64,000 nt of DNA from Pseudomonas sp. Choline-02u-1 (GTDB lineage: Bacteria; Pseudomonadota; Gammaproteobacteria; Pseudomonadales; Pseudomonadaceae). The notes below the pieces were generated by a model. The model made no database searches. It worked only from the letters and a program-made list of their open reading frames with translations, and had not been told where the DNA came from. Below, piece after piece: positions 9,653 to 19,348 of the stretch. Every line of letters starts with the position of its first letter. The first letter of the stretch is position 1. The DNA lies in assembly GCF_002836515.1 (NCBI RefSeq), contig NZ_PJBC01000061.1, positions 62,001-126,000 on the forward strand, in the 5' to 3' direction. Both the position numbers and the translations under genes were made by a program.

Positions 9653-10294
9653 ATGCGTAATCTGATCATCAGCGCCGCACTCGTCGCTGCCAGCCTGTTC
9701 GGCGTCACCGCCCAGGCCGCTGAAGCCCCTGCCGCCCCTTATGTCGAACTGGCCAATCCGGTGCCGGTGGCAAAGCCTGGCAAGATCGAAGTGGTCGAGC
9801 TGTTCTGGTACGGCTGCCCGCATTGCTACGCCTTTGAACCGGTGATCAATCCATGGGTTGAAAAACTGCCATCCGACGTCAATTTCGTACGCATCCCTGC
9901 CATGTTCGGTGGTCCATGGGATGCTCATGGCCAAATGTTCCTGACCCTGGAAGCCATGGGTGTCGAACATCAGGTTCACAACGCGGTATTCAACGCGATT
10001 CAGAAAGAACACAAGAAGCTCACCGACAAAAACGACATGGCTGACTTCCTCGCCACTCAAGGCGTGGACAAGGACAAGTTCCTCGCCACTTTCGACTCGT
10101 TCGCCATCAAGGGTCAGATCGTCAAGGCCCGCGAGCTGGCCAAGAAGTACGAAATCACTGGCGTGCCAACCATGATCGTCAACGGTAAATACCGCTTCGA
10201 CATCGGCTCCGCCGGTGGTGCCGAGCAGGCACTGAAACTGGCTGACGACCTGGTCGCCAAAGAGCGAGCGGCAACCAAGGCGGCTGCCAACTAA
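9653..10294 (+). CDS. dsbA: Thiol:disulfide interchange protein DsbA
   Basis: Periplasmic oxidase that introduces disulfides into exported proteins. Signal peptide MRNLIISAALVAASLFGVTAQA; mature thioredoxin fold with the active site CPHC (C55-C58) in FWYGCPHCYAFEP and the cis-proline loop GVPTMIVNGKY near residue 175. The 213-residue length is normal. It has its own upstream spacer after the cytochrome terminator. The cytochromes and DsbA cluster is a conserved Pseudomonas set. Confidence 0.97.
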   Translation: MRNLIISAALVAASLFGVTAQAAEAPAAPYVELANPVPVAKPGKIEVVELFWYGCPHCYAFEPVINPWVEKLPSDVNFVRIPAMFGGPWDAHGQMFLTLEAMGVEHQVHNAVFNAIQKEHKKLTDKNDMADFLATQGVDKDKFLATFDSFAIKGQIVKARELAKKYEITGVPTMIVNGKYRFDIGSAGGAEQALKLADDLVAKERAATKAAAN

Positions 10295-10308
10295 GCGCGG
10301 CTTTCGCC

Positions 10309-11187
10309 ATGCGCCGCTGGAAGTCCGAACGCATCGTTGGCCTGCATGATCCGCAGGTCAACGAGCATCACCTGGCGTCTACGGGCCTGCCCGCGGACCA
10401 GCGTCTGCGCTTGCTCAGTTTCAACATCCAGGTCGGCATCAGCACCGAGCGCTATCGCCATTACCTGACCCGCAGCTGGCAGCATCTGCTGCCGCACAAC
10501 GGGCGTTCCGGCAATCTGCAGAAGATCGGTGATCTGCTTGGCGACTTCGATCTGGTCGCTCTGCAGGAGGCCGATGGCGGAAGTCTGCGCTCAGGCTACG
10601 TCAATCAGGTCGAACACCTGGCCCACCTCGGCGCCTTTCCCTACTGGTATCAACAACTCAATCGCAACCTCGGCCGACTGGCCCAGCACAGCAATGGCGT
10701 GCTCAGTCGCCTCAAGCCGTGGGCGATCGAAGATCATCCGCTGCCCGGCCCGAAAGGTCGCGGCGCGATCCTGCTGCGTTTCGGCGAAGGTCCGCAAGCG
10801 CTGGTGGTGGTGATGATGCACCTGGCCCTCGGCGCGCGGACGCGCAGCCTGCAACTGGCCTACATTCGTGACTTGATCAGCGGCTACAAGCATCAAGTGC
10901 TGATGGGCGACATGAACACCCATGCCAGCGACTTGCTCGAACATTCGCCGTTACGCGATCTCGGCCTGCTGGCCCCGCAGGTGGAAGCGACCTTCCCCAG
11001 CTGGCGCCCACAGCGGTGCCTTGATCATATTCTGCTCAGCCCGACCCTGACTTTGGAAAAGGTCGAGGTACTGGCCCAGCCCATTTCCGATCACCTGCCG
11101 GTCGCGGTGGAAATTCGTCTGCCGGGTTCGCTCACGGCCGACGCATTGCCCGCGTTGAGCCCTGCCCCTCGCGGAACCTGTGAATGA
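10309..11187 (+). CDS. Endonuclease/exonuclease/phosphatase-fold protein
   Basis: 292-residue member of the EEP superfamily (metal-dependent phosphodiesterase fold). Hallmarks are visible in order: LLSFNIQVG (about 34), ALQEADGG (about 85), a central HLALGART, GDMNTHASD (about 203) and SDHLPVAVEI near the end. No signal peptide. Substrate unknown; relatives act on nucleic acids, phospholipids or inositol phosphates. It starts 14 bases after dsbA and its stop overlaps the next start (ATGA), so it is coupled to the diguanylate cyclase. Same order as PA5488-PA5487. Confidence 0.88.
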   Translation: MRRWKSERIVGLHDPQVNEHHLASTGLPADQRLRLLSFNIQVGISTERYRHYLTRSWQHLLPHNGRSGNLQKIGDLLGDFDLVALQEADGGSLRSGYVNQVEHLAHLGAFPYWYQQLNRNLGRLAQHSNGVLSRLKPWAIEDHPLPGPKGRGAILLRFGEGPQALVVVMMHLALGARTRSLQLAYIRDLISGYKHQVLMGDMNTHASDLLEHSPLRDLGLLAPQVEATFPSWRPQRCLDHILLSPTLTLEKVEVLAQPISDHLPVAVEIRLPGSLTADALPALSPAPRGTCE

Positions 11188-13202
11188 GCGACGACGCCCA
11201 GCGCTGGAAAGAGAAGTACCTGAAAAGTATCGAGCAGCAGGACAAGCTCGAACGCCGCTGGGCCGCGCGACTCGACCTGCTGCGACGCGGTCTGGTGCGC
11301 AGCACGCTGGCGGCCGAAGGCACCGACAAGGCTGTCGATCAGTGCATGAAGGAGATGCGCGAAGTCGTGCGCACCGATGACATGGACGCCGGCCTCGCCG
11401 CCCTGCTCCCGCGCCTGGAAAAAGCCGTGCTCGACTCGGAGCAGCGTCGTGAGACCCGTATCGATCAGGTCAGCACCGCGCTGACTGCGCTGGTCACCCA
11501 GCTGCAAGCGCTGCCATTGCCGCGCGAAGTTGCGCAGCCGCTGAAGAAATTCGCCAAACAACTGGACAGCCGCGTCGGTCAGGCGCGGGAAATGCCGCTG
11601 CTGCTGAGCGAACTCAGTGGCTTGCAGGGCAAGGCCTTGAGTCAGTTGGAGACGCCCGCCGAGCCGGGCCGGCCGGGCTTGTTGCAGCGTCTTTTCGGCA
11701 GTCGCGAGCCTGACGAATCCATTGCAGCGCTCGCAGACACTTCAGCCGCACCAGCGCCGCAGCCGGTCGCCACCGCGCAACCTGAACCGGAGCCAGCGCA
11801 AATGGCACCGATCGCAGACGCCGAGCCTGCGATTGTTGCGCCCGCCGCGACCGTCGAGGCGCCTGTACAGGACTCGCCCGAAGCGCAAATCGTCGCGTTC
11901 GCTACGCCTGTTGTCACCGTCGATGTCGAGCCAATGCCGCTTGAGCCCGCCGCTCCGGCCGCGCCAGACTCAGCTGCGCAACCACTCGTTGCCCAGGCAT
12001 TCAACCCGGACGAACTGAGCCATCCCGGCGATCCATCGCCGCTGATTCTCGACACTCTGCCCTTGCCCGAGCCGATCGCCCAAGCCTTGGCTGCCATCGA
12101 CCCGGATCAGTCCGAGCACGACATCCTCTTCGCCCTGCCGGACTCGCCCGAGCCGTCCTACAGCTCCGTGGCCCGGCATATCGAAGACACCTTGATCGGC
12201 CTGCTCGACGACCTGACCCTGCCCGAGCGCCACCGGCCGCAAGCCGAAGCCATGCGCGAACGGCTCAAACATGGTCTTAACTGGTACGAATTGCTACCGA
12301 TCCTCGACGATCTCGCAACCTTGATGCTGGCGATTACCGACAGTGGCCAGCATGAATTCGAAGCCTATCTGCAGCAGCTCAACGAACGCCTCGAAGCGTT
12401 TCAGAGCAATCTGCAAGCCGCCAGCGAAGGGCATGCCGACAACAGCTCGGCGGCGCGGGCCATGGACACTCAAATCCGTGAACAGGTCGACGGCTTGCAG
12501 AGCAGCGTCCAGCAAGCGGCCGACCTCGATGACCTCAAGCATGTGCTGGAGAATCATCTGGAAGGCCTGCTGGGAACGATGGACCAGCACCAGAAGCAGC
12601 GCGACACCCGCGAGCAGGAAGTCGCCGCCAGACTGAAAAGCCTGTCGGAGCGGGTGGCGCATATGGAACAGGAAGCCTTGGGCTTTCGCGAACACCTTGA
12701 GGAACAGCGGCAGAAAGCCCTGATCGACCCGCTGACCGGCCTGCCCAACCGCGCGGCGTGGAGTGAACGCCTCGAGCATGAAATCCAGCAATGGCAGCAG
12801 CATGGCAATACCTTGAGCCTGGCCATGCTTGACCTCGATCATTTCAAGCGCATCAACGATAATTACGGTCATCTGGCCGGCGATAAAGTCCTCAAAATCA
12901 TCGCTACGGTACTGCGCAAACGCCTGCGTGGTTCGGACTTCATTGCCCGTTTCGGCGGCGAAGAATTTGTCCTGTTACTGCCAGCAACGCCGCCGGCGGT
13001 TGGCGCAAAATTGCTGGAAACCCTGCGCGCAGCGATTGAAGCCTGCCCGTTTCACTTCAAGGGTGAGCGCGTAACCATCACGATTTCCATGGGACTCGCA
13101 TCGTTCCGAACTGGAGAACATAGCGATCTTGTGCTGAAAAGAGCCGATCAAGCGCTGTATCGAGCGAAAAATGCCGGCCGCAACCGAGTGGAGCTGGGTT
13201 GA
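11184..13202 (+). CDS. GGDEF diguanylate cyclase with long N-terminal region
   Basis: 672-residue cytoplasmic protein that should make cyclic di-GMP. The C-terminal GGDEF domain (from about 515) has an intact active site GGEEF (about 591-595) and an inhibitory I-site RGSD five residues before it. The N-terminal 150 residues are helical. Residues about 175-300 are a low-complexity Ala/Pro/Glu linker, and a coiled-coil-rich stretch (about 320-510) precedes the cyclase. No membrane segment is apparent, so input is probably by protein partners or dimerisation. Equivalent position to PA5487 (DgcH). Confidence 0.9.
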   Translation: MSDDAQRWKEKYLKSIEQQDKLERRWAARLDLLRRGLVRSTLAAEGTDKAVDQCMKEMREVVRTDDMDAGLAALLPRLEKAVLDSEQRRETRIDQVSTALTALVTQLQALPLPREVAQPLKKFAKQLDSRVGQAREMPLLLSELSGLQGKALSQLETPAEPGRPGLLQRLFGSREPDESIAALADTSAAPAPQPVATAQPEPEPAQMAPIADAEPAIVAPAATVEAPVQDSPEAQIVAFATPVVTVDVEPMPLEPAAPAAPDSAAQPLVAQAFNPDELSHPGDPSPLILDTLPLPEPIAQALAAIDPDQSEHDILFALPDSPEPSYSSVARHIEDTLIGLLDDLTLPERHRPQAEAMRERLKHGLNWYELLPILDDLATLMLAITDSGQHEFEAYLQQLNERLEAFQSNLQAASEGHADNSSAARAMDTQIREQVDGLQSSVQQAADLDDLKHVLENHLEGLLGTMDQHQKQRDTREQEVAARLKSLSERVAHMEQEALGFREHLEEQRQKALIDPLTGLPNRAAWSERLEHEIQQWQQHGNTLSLAMLDLDHFKRINDNYGHLAGDKVLKIIATVLRKRLRGSDFIARFGGEEFVLLLPATPPAVGAKLLETLRAAIEACPFHFKGERVTITISMGLASFRTGEHSDLVLKRADQALYRAKNAGRNRVELG

Positions 13203-13304
13203 GGCAATTGTTCCATTTTGTTTAAATTCGCCCGCTGGCGGCCTCAGGTGAAATCCGTACGTTACACTGTTGCATTATCGTCTTCTGCGTACCGTCCTCT
13301 GCCT

Positions 13305-14087
13305 ATGAAATTTTTTGCCCTTGTTGCTTCGCTGCTCGTCCTCGCTGGTTGCGCCAGCGGCCCGCGCTACAACACCAGCCATCCGTCAGCCAATTACGAC
13401 AGTCGCATCCAGTTCGTTGTGGTGCATTACACCTCGGCGTCGCTGGAGCGCTCGCTGCAGCTGCTGACCCACGGCGAGGTCAGCAGCCATTACCTGATCG
13501 GCGATGACAAGGGCGGCACGATCTATAAGTTGATGGATGAAAACCAGCGCGCCTGGCACGCCGGCGAGAGTCAGTGGCAGGGCCGGACCTGGTTGAATTC
13601 CAGTTCTATCGGCATTGAAATCGTCAATCCCGGCTACAAGGACACCCCGACCGGGCGCCTGTGGTACCCCTACAGCGAAGCGCAAATCCAGTCGCTGATC
13701 ACGCTGCTCAAGGACATCAGCAAACGCAACGGCATCAGCTCCCGGCACATCATTGGCCACAGCGACATCGCGCCGCTGCGCAAGCTTGATCCCGGGCCGC
13801 TGTTCCCGTGGAAGCGTCTGGCTGATGAAGGGCTGGGGCTGTGGCCGAACGAGCAAGCGGTGGCACGTCAGCAGGCAGTATTCGATAGCAGCCCGTTGCC
13901 GGAGATCGGCTGGTTCCAGGCGCAACTCGCGCGTCTGGGTTATGACACGCCGCAAACCGGTGAGCTGGACGTCGCCACGCGCCATGTCCTCGCCGCGTTC
14001 CAGATGCATTACCGCCCTGCCCGCTTCGACGGCACGCCGGATGCGCAAACTGCAGCACTTCTTCTGGTGCTCAACCAGACAAAATAA
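13305..14087 (+). CDS. ampDh2: N-acetylmuramoyl-L-alanine amidase lipoprotein (AmpDh2-like)
   Basis: Peptidoglycan amidase of the AmpD/AmiD family. I start at MKFFALVASLLVLAGCASG, which gives a lipobox (LAGC, Cys16) and 260 residues; the residue after Cys is Ala, so outer-membrane sorting is expected. The amidase_2 domain has zinc ligands in VVHYTS (His41) and IGHSDIAPLRKLDPGP. The last 70 residues are a peptidoglycan-binding (PG_binding_1) domain. It cleaves stem peptides from muropeptides in the periplasm. Position next to algB-kinB matches ampDh2 (PA5485). Confidence 0.88.
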   Translation: MKFFALVASLLVLAGCASGPRYNTSHPSANYDSRIQFVVVHYTSASLERSLQLLTHGEVSSHYLIGDDKGGTIYKLMDENQRAWHAGESQWQGRTWLNSSSIGIEIVNPGYKDTPTGRLWYPYSEAQIQSLITLLKDISKRNGISSRHIIGHSDIAPLRKLDPGPLFPWKRLADEGLGLWPNEQAVARQQAVFDSSPLPEIGWFQAQLARLGYDTPQTGELDVATRHVLAAFQMHYRPARFDGTPDAQTAALLLVLNQTK

Positions 14088-14162
14088 TGACGCCCGCCCG
14101 ACGGTCAGGGCGAAATCGTAATCAGCAGCTATAACTCATGGTAATTCTTCGGAAATCCCTTG

Positions 14163-15776
14163 ATGGCTGCAACCCGAGAGACGCTGCGTAGCTGGTTTTA
14201 TCGCCCTGTTTTTTTGGCGATGATTGCGGCTGTCCTCAGTGCCAGTCTGTTGATTGCCGGCGGTATGTTCGCGGCGATGCGCCAGATGGAAATGCGCGAG
14301 AGTCAGGAGATGAACGCCCAGGGCGAGCGCTTTCTCGCCCGTCTCGAACAATTGTTCGGCCAGTTGCGCGAAAGCCTCGACGATCTCGAAGCCCAGCCCT
14401 TGCGCGGCTGCGACGAGGAAATGATCGCGACGTTGCAGCAAGTCACCTTCAACTACCGCTTCGTCTATGAAGCCGCATACATGGACGCCTCGCGGTTCTG
14501 CTCCAATCGCCCGCATCAGGAAGGCCTGTCATTGAATCGCGCGCCGGACATCCAGGGCCCGACCTACAGTTATTGGCTGAACACCACGACCGAACCGGAT
14601 GAAAACCGCGCGGCGCTGATGCTCGGCCGCGGCAATTTTCGCGTCGCTACCTCACGCGGGCATTTGACCGACATGGTCGATCTGTCGCCCGGCAGCAGCC
14701 TGCTGGTGGTGCTCAATCACGGCACTCGTGCCATCCCGGTGCTGGGCACTGAACAGGCCTGGCCGCCGACCGAACCCTGGCCACCGAAAAGCCGTGATGC
14801 CCTGCAAGTGACGCAGACGCGGCTGATTTACCGTATGCCCACCGACAATCCGGAATATCAGCTGGTGCTCATTACGCCGCGCACTGGCATGCATGTCCCG
14901 GCTGTGTGGTGGTGGCTGTTGCCGGTGTGCCTGATTGCCGGGGCCATCGTCGGTTTCCTGACCTTCCTGCTGGTGCGCCAGCGCCAGTCCCTGGATGCCG
15001 AGCTGCACGGAGCGATCCGCCGGGGTGAGCTGCAGGTGCTGTATCAACCGATCTTCGACCTCGACAGCCGCAACTGCGTTGGTGCCGAAGCCTTGCTGCG
15101 CTGGCGCCGCCCGGACGGCACCCTGACCAGCCCCGACCTGTTCATTCCAATGGCGGAGAACACCGGACAAATCCGCCAGATGACGGACTTCGTGCTGCAG
15201 CGCCTGCTTGAGCAGTTGGGCCAGTTACTGCGCGCCAATCCGCAGCTGTACATTTCGGTGAACCTCGCCGCCTGCGATGTCATGGTGCCGCGCATCGGCC
15301 AGGTGATGGCGCGCCTGCTGGCGCTGCACCGTGTCGCCGCGCGGCAGATTGCCTTCGAAGTCACTGAACGCGGCCTCATCGATGTGGTGGTGGCGAGGGA
15401 AAATCTGCAAGCCCTGCGCGATGTCGGCCATCAAGTGCTGATCGATGATTTCGGCACGGGCTATTGCAGCCTCGCCTACCTGCAGACCCTGCCGGTGGAC
15501 TGCCTGAAGATCGACAAGGCCTTTATCGATGCGCTGGGCCATGACGCGGCGAGCAGCGGCGTCGCGCCACACATCATTCACATGGCGCAGGCGCTGGATC
15601 TGAAAGTGATTGCCGAAGGCATCGAGCTGGAATCCCAAGCGACATTGCTCAGCAGTGAGGGCGTCAAATTCGGACAGGGCTGGTTGTTCGCCCATGCGCT
15701 GAGCGCCGTGCAATTCATCGAACTGATCACTCGCGGCAGACGCCTCGCCGGACGGCGTATGGACGACGAAGCTTAA
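14163..15776 (+). CDS. Membrane EAL phosphodiesterase with CSS-motif sensor
   Basis: 537-residue cyclic di-GMP phosphodiesterase. Two membrane helices (about 15-40 and 240-265) bracket a periplasmic domain with a CSN sequence (FCSN) of the CSS-motif type, whose cysteines in related proteins respond to DsbA/DsbB redox state. The cytoplasmic EAL domain is intact: GAEALLRW, ISVNLAA, FEVTERGL, DDFGTGYCSLAYL, LKIDKAFI and AEGIE. The ATG at 14163 directly follows an in-frame TTG. Its stop overlaps the convergent kinB stop by three bases. It has no counterpart that I know of in the P. aeruginosa algB region. Confidence 0.9.
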   Translation: MAATRETLRSWFYRPVFLAMIAAVLSASLLIAGGMFAAMRQMEMRESQEMNAQGERFLARLEQLFGQLRESLDDLEAQPLRGCDEEMIATLQQVTFNYRFVYEAAYMDASRFCSNRPHQEGLSLNRAPDIQGPTYSYWLNTTTEPDENRAALMLGRGNFRVATSRGHLTDMVDLSPGSSLLVVLNHGTRAIPVLGTEQAWPPTEPWPPKSRDALQVTQTRLIYRMPTDNPEYQLVLITPRTGMHVPAVWWWLLPVCLIAGAIVGFLTFLLVRQRQSLDAELHGAIRRGELQVLYQPIFDLDSRNCVGAEALLRWRRPDGTLTSPDLFIPMAENTGQIRQMTDFVLQRLLEQLGQLLRANPQLYISVNLAACDVMVPRIGQVMARLLALHRVAARQIAFEVTERGLIDVVVARENLQALRDVGHQVLIDDFGTGYCSLAYLQTLPVDCLKIDKAFIDALGHDAASSGVAPHIIHMAQALDLKVIAEGIELESQATLLSSEGVKFGQGWLFAHALSAVQFIELITRGRRLAGRRMDDEA

Positions 15777-17563
15777 ACCGCCAGCGCCATGTAGAACTGC
15801 GTGCCCTGCCCCGGCCGCGAATAAACACCCATGCGCCCGCCGTGCAACTGGACGATTTCCTTGCACAGCGCCAGCCCGAGACCGGCGCCGCCCTTCTTGC
15901 GTCCGACCTGCACGAACGGCTCGAAGATCCGCCCCTGCTGACCGTAGGCAATGCCTTCGCCATTGTCTTCGACGCTGATGATCACCCGCTCGCCATGGCG
16001 GCGCGCCTGCAGACGGATTTGCCCGTCGCGGGCGGTGTGGCGCAGCGCATTGTCGATGAGGTTGTCGAGGACGCGGTCGAGTTGCGCCTGATCGGCCTGC
16101 AATCTCGGCAATGGCCCTTGAATCTCGACATTCAGCGCTACACCTTTGGCCACCGCCGCGTCGGCAAAACGCAGTTGCGCCTGCTCCAGCAAGTCTTCGA
16201 TGGAGCATGGCGCCAGGGTGAGTTTTTGCAGACCGTTCTGGTAGCGCGAGAAATTGAGCAAGTCATTGATCAACTGCATCAGGCGCTGCATTTCTTCGTT
16301 GACCGTATCCAGCAGGTCAGCCTCGCGCGACTCCGCCGGGAATTTCGCCCGCTCGCGAAACAACCCGAAGGCCATGTGCATGCCCGTCACCGGCGTGCGC
16401 AGCTCATGGGAAGCGCGCAAAACAAATTCGCTACGGACGCGCTCGAACGCGCGTTGTTCGGTGACATCGTGCAGCACCATGACCGCGCCGAGAATATGTC
16501 CCTGGGTGTGGCTGACCGGCGTCAGGCTGTAGGTCAGCAGACGCGACTCGCCGTCGACTTCGATGCTGAGATCTTCTGGCGCCCGCTCCAGCGTGCCGCC
16601 GCGCAGGACCAATTGCAGTTGTGCATCCAGCTCCGGACGACCGAGTGCAGTGCCCAGGCCCTGGCCGAGTCGGTCGTCTTCCCAGCCCAACTGGCGCTGA
16701 GCCACCGGGTTGAGGTGTTCGAGCTGGCCCTGGCGATCAATCATCAACAAACCGTCGTCGATACTGTCGAGCACCGCTTGCAAGCGCTGCTGACCGGCCA
16801 ACAGTTCGTCGACATTCATCGCCTGGTGTTCGCGCAATGCCTCGGCCATCAGGCCGAAGCGCCGCGACAACAGATTCACTTCCATGGCCGTGGAAATCGG
16901 CAGGGTCACGTCATAGTTGCCCTGGCCGATGTTGTCGGCAGCTTTGGCCAGCGCTTCGATAGGCGCGCCGAAACGTCGGGCGATGCCTTGAGCGGTGACG
17001 AAACCGATGATCAGTACCGCCAGCCCGACCAGGCCAAGCAGCCCGGCAATCAGCAAGGCGCGTTCGCGGGCAGCGTGCTGAACCGCGTTGATGGTTTCCA
17101 GCGCGTGTTTGTGCTCAGCGATCAAACCATTACGAAGAATATTGAAGCGCTCGCGGAAATCCGCGCTGGTGCTGGCGTTCCTGGCCGCTTCGGCAGTCAC
17201 ATCGAACGAGGCAAGGAAGTGCAGGTAATCGGCCTTGGCCTGGCGGAAACCGTAAGGCTGGTCATCGCCCTCCTGCTGCTGGGCGATGCCCTGATCGAGC
17301 AGCTCGAAATAGTGTTGCTTGGACGCTTCGAACGCAACGGGATCGGGTTTTTCCGCGAGCATGATGATCAATTGATCGCCAAGGGTCTGGCGCAGCTTGA
17401 GTCCCAGATCCAGCGTGACGAAATTGCTGCGTACCAGCGCTTCCTGGGACCCGGCCATCTGCATCACGCTGACCAGCCCGAGCAGAAGTCCAAGCAAGGC
17501 CACAGTGATCAACGCAGAGATGCTCAGGAACAGGCGCGTACGCAGCTTGATCGCCAGTTTCAT
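15773..17563 (-). CDS. kinB: Sensor histidine kinase KinB
   Basis: Membrane kinase partner of AlgB; in P. aeruginosa it acts on AlgB and limits alginate production. Starting at MKLAIKLRTRLFLSIS gives 596 residues, the KinB length. Two membrane helices (about 10-32 and 170-190) flank a helical periplasmic sensor; then HAMP, PAS (LQAVLDSIDDGLLMID), the phosphorylated histidine in ASHELRTPVTG (about 383), and the ATPase with NLIDNALRH, DNGEGI and GAGLGLAL. Starts ten bases after algB ends, so they form one operon. Confidence 0.95.
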   Translation of the reverse strand: MKLAIKLRTRLFLSISALITVALLGLLLGLVSVMQMAGSQEALVRSNFVTLDLGLKLRQTLGDQLIIMLAEKPDPVAFEASKQHYFELLDQGIAQQQEGDDQPYGFRQAKADYLHFLASFDVTAEAARNASTSADFRERFNILRNGLIAEHKHALETINAVQHAARERALLIAGLLGLVGLAVLIIGFVTAQGIARRFGAPIEALAKAADNIGQGNYDVTLPISTAMEVNLLSRRFGLMAEALREHQAMNVDELLAGQQRLQAVLDSIDDGLLMIDRQGQLEHLNPVAQRQLGWEDDRLGQGLGTALGRPELDAQLQLVLRGGTLERAPEDLSIEVDGESRLLTYSLTPVSHTQGHILGAVMVLHDVTEQRAFERVRSEFVLRASHELRTPVTGMHMAFGLFRERAKFPAESREADLLDTVNEEMQRLMQLINDLLNFSRYQNGLQKLTLAPCSIEDLLEQAQLRFADAAVAKGVALNVEIQGPLPRLQADQAQLDRVLDNLIDNALRHTARDGQIRLQARRHGERVIISVEDNGEGIAYGQQGRIFEPFVQVGRKKGGAGLGLALCKEIVQLHGGRMGVYSRPGQGTQFYMALAV

Positions 17564-17573
17564 CGCGCACTGC

Positions 17574-18920
17574 TCACAGGTTGTACTGCTTGCGTTTGCG
17601 ATACAGGGTCGAGGCGTCGATGCCGAGGGTTTTCGCCGCCTGGTCCAGGGTGCCGGCGGTGGCCAGCACCGCGCCAATGTGCGCTTTCTCCAGTTCATCC
17701 AGGCTCAGCGCCGCGCCAACCCGTGGCGCGTTGTTGGCCGGTTGTTCGGCCATACCAAGGTGGCTGATTTCTACGCGTTCCTGCGGGCAGATGATGCTGG
17801 CCCGCTCGACCACGTTGCGCAGTTCACGAATGTTGCCCGGCCAGCGATAGCCGAGCAGCGCTTCGCGCGCCTCATCGCTGAAGCCGCGCGCCGGGCGTGC
17901 GTACTCTTTGACGAAACGTGCGAGGAAGCGATCGGCGAGGGTCAGGATGTCTTCGGCGCGCTCGCGCAATGGCGGCAGGTGCAAAGTGATGACGTTGAGG
18001 CGATAGAGCAGGTCTTCACGGAAACGGCCGTCGCGAACCATGTCTTCGAGGTTGAGGTTGGTGGCGGCGAGGATGCGCACATCGGCGCGGCGAGTCACCG
18101 GATCGCCTACCCGCTCGTATTCCTTGTCCTGGATGAAGCGCAGCAACTTTGGTTGCAGGGTCAGAGGAAAGTCGCCGATCTCGTCGAGAAACAGCGTACC
18201 GCCGTCCGCCTGGTTGACCCGACCCAAGGTGCTTTCACTGGCACCGGTGAACGCGCCACGGCTGTGACCGAACAGCTCGCTTTCCATCAGCTCGGCAGTC
18301 AGCGACGGACAGTTGATAGTGACGCAGGACTTCTTCTCGCGTTTGCTCCAGCCGTGGATCGCACGGGCCAATTCGCCTTTACCGGTGCCGGATTCGCCGA
18401 GGATCAGAATGTTGGCGTCAGTGCTCGCCACCTGACGGGCCGTCTCCAGCACGACTTTCATCGCCGGGCTGTGGGAATCGAGCCCGTCTTTTGGTTTGCG
18501 GATCTCGCCTTCGAGCGCTTCAAGACGCGCGGAGAGCTGGCGCACTTCCAATTGTTTGGCGGTGGCCAGACGCAATTGGTCGGGGCTGCATGGCTTGACC
18601 AGATAGTCGGCGGCACCCGCCTGGATGGCATCAACAGCGGTGTCGACCGCCGAATGGGCGGTGACGATCACCACGCGCATCCACGGCGCCTGAATGCGCA
18701 TTTGCGCGAGGACGTCGAGACCGTTGTCCTCGCCCAGACGCAAATCGAGGAAGCACAGATCGAAGACCTGACGTTGCAGCAGCGCTTCGGCCTGAGCTGC
18801 ACTGTTGGCCGTGGCTACCGTATAGCCTTCATCTTCGAGGCAATAACGAAACGTACGCAGGATGGCGGATTCATCGTCCACCAGCAGAATGCGGCCTTGT
18901 TGCTCAGTGGCAGATTCCAT
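17574..18920 (-). CDS. algB: NtrC-family response regulator AlgB
   Basis: 448-residue response regulator. Receiver domain with phospho-acceptor Asp59 (LCFLDLRLG) and LVKPCSP; central AAA+ domain with Walker A GESGTGKG, the sigma-54-contacting GAFTGA, Walker B GGTLFLDEIGD and arginine finger region; Fis-type helix-turn-helix at the end (LDQAAKTLGIDASTLYRKRK). Very close by eye to P. aeruginosa AlgB, which controls alginate genes and quorum-linked traits. The GAFTGA loop is intact, so activation with RpoN is possible. Transcribed away from the 19,349 gene. Confidence 0.97.
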   Translation of the reverse strand: MESATEQQGRILLVDDESAILRTFRYCLEDEGYTVATANSAAQAEALLQRQVFDLCFLDLRLGEDNGLDVLAQMRIQAPWMRVVIVTAHSAVDTAVDAIQAGAADYLVKPCSPDQLRLATAKQLEVRQLSARLEALEGEIRKPKDGLDSHSPAMKVVLETARQVASTDANILILGESGTGKGELARAIHGWSKREKKSCVTINCPSLTAELMESELFGHSRGAFTGASESTLGRVNQADGGTLFLDEIGDFPLTLQPKLLRFIQDKEYERVGDPVTRRADVRILAATNLNLEDMVRDGRFREDLLYRLNVITLHLPPLRERAEDILTLADRFLARFVKEYARPARGFSDEAREALLGYRWPGNIRELRNVVERASIICPQERVEISHLGMAEQPANNAPRVGAALSLDELEKAHIGAVLATAGTLDQAAKTLGIDASTLYRKRKQYNL

Positions 18921-19159
18921 TTTTCCTACGCTCCATAGTGATTAGTCTTGGGTTAGTCCCGGAAAAATCGGGCAAGTTGCATGGTTGATTCTGAACGATA
19001 CCAGCCATAGGAGGGTAGCTCTCTACTGCCATAACGGCCAATTCATTGATTTCGTTGAGTTTTAAAACATTTTGCGTTTTGCAGGGCAGATCCTGCGTCC
19101 TCTTCTGACATCCGCGTACCGGTAGCAATTCCATATCATCGAAATTTCCCACGAAATAA

Positions 19160-19196
19160 TCGTGCATTGCGCACGACCGCAGAAGAGCCATCGTGC
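19160..19196. promoter_or_regulatory. Palindrome and extra half-site, possible activator binding region
   Basis: TCGTGCATTGCGCACGA (19160-19176) has six-base inverted arms, and a further TCGTGC half-site begins at 19191, about three helical turns from the first. It lies 75-110 bases upstream of the sigma-54-type promoter, where enhancer-binding proteins usually bind. No proof of the protein; adjacent AlgB is one candidate. The remainder of the 428-base gap 18921-19348 holds the divergent algB promoter region and no gene that I can support. Confidence 0.4.
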
Positions 19197-19270
19197 AGGA
19201 TGCGTCGCAGTAAATTTCTCATACGCATACAAACCATTGTTTTTATTGGGTTTTTTAGACTTTAAAAAAC

Positions 19271-19286
19271 TGGCATGCAGACTGCA
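19271..19286 (+). promoter_or_regulatory. Sigma-54 (RpoN)-type promoter
   Basis: TGGCATGCAGACTGCA fits the -24/-12 consensus (TGGCACG-N4-TTGCA) at all but two positions, with the invariant GG and GC exactly ten bases apart. Just upstream is an A/T inverted repeat (TTTTTTAGACTTTAAAAAA). The predicted start, about 19298, is 51 bases before the next gene. Confidence 0.7.
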
Positions 19287-19348
19287 ATACCTCACTCAGC
19301 CCGGGCAGAACAGCACTGCCCCAACCGAACAAGCGTGAGGAACACAGG

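Noticed and set aside
15842..17767. Long open frame (about 640 codons) on the plus strand opposite kinB
   Set aside because: It is a shadow of a GC-rich gene: the minus strand encodes a complete KinB with all motifs, while this translation has no recognisable domain.
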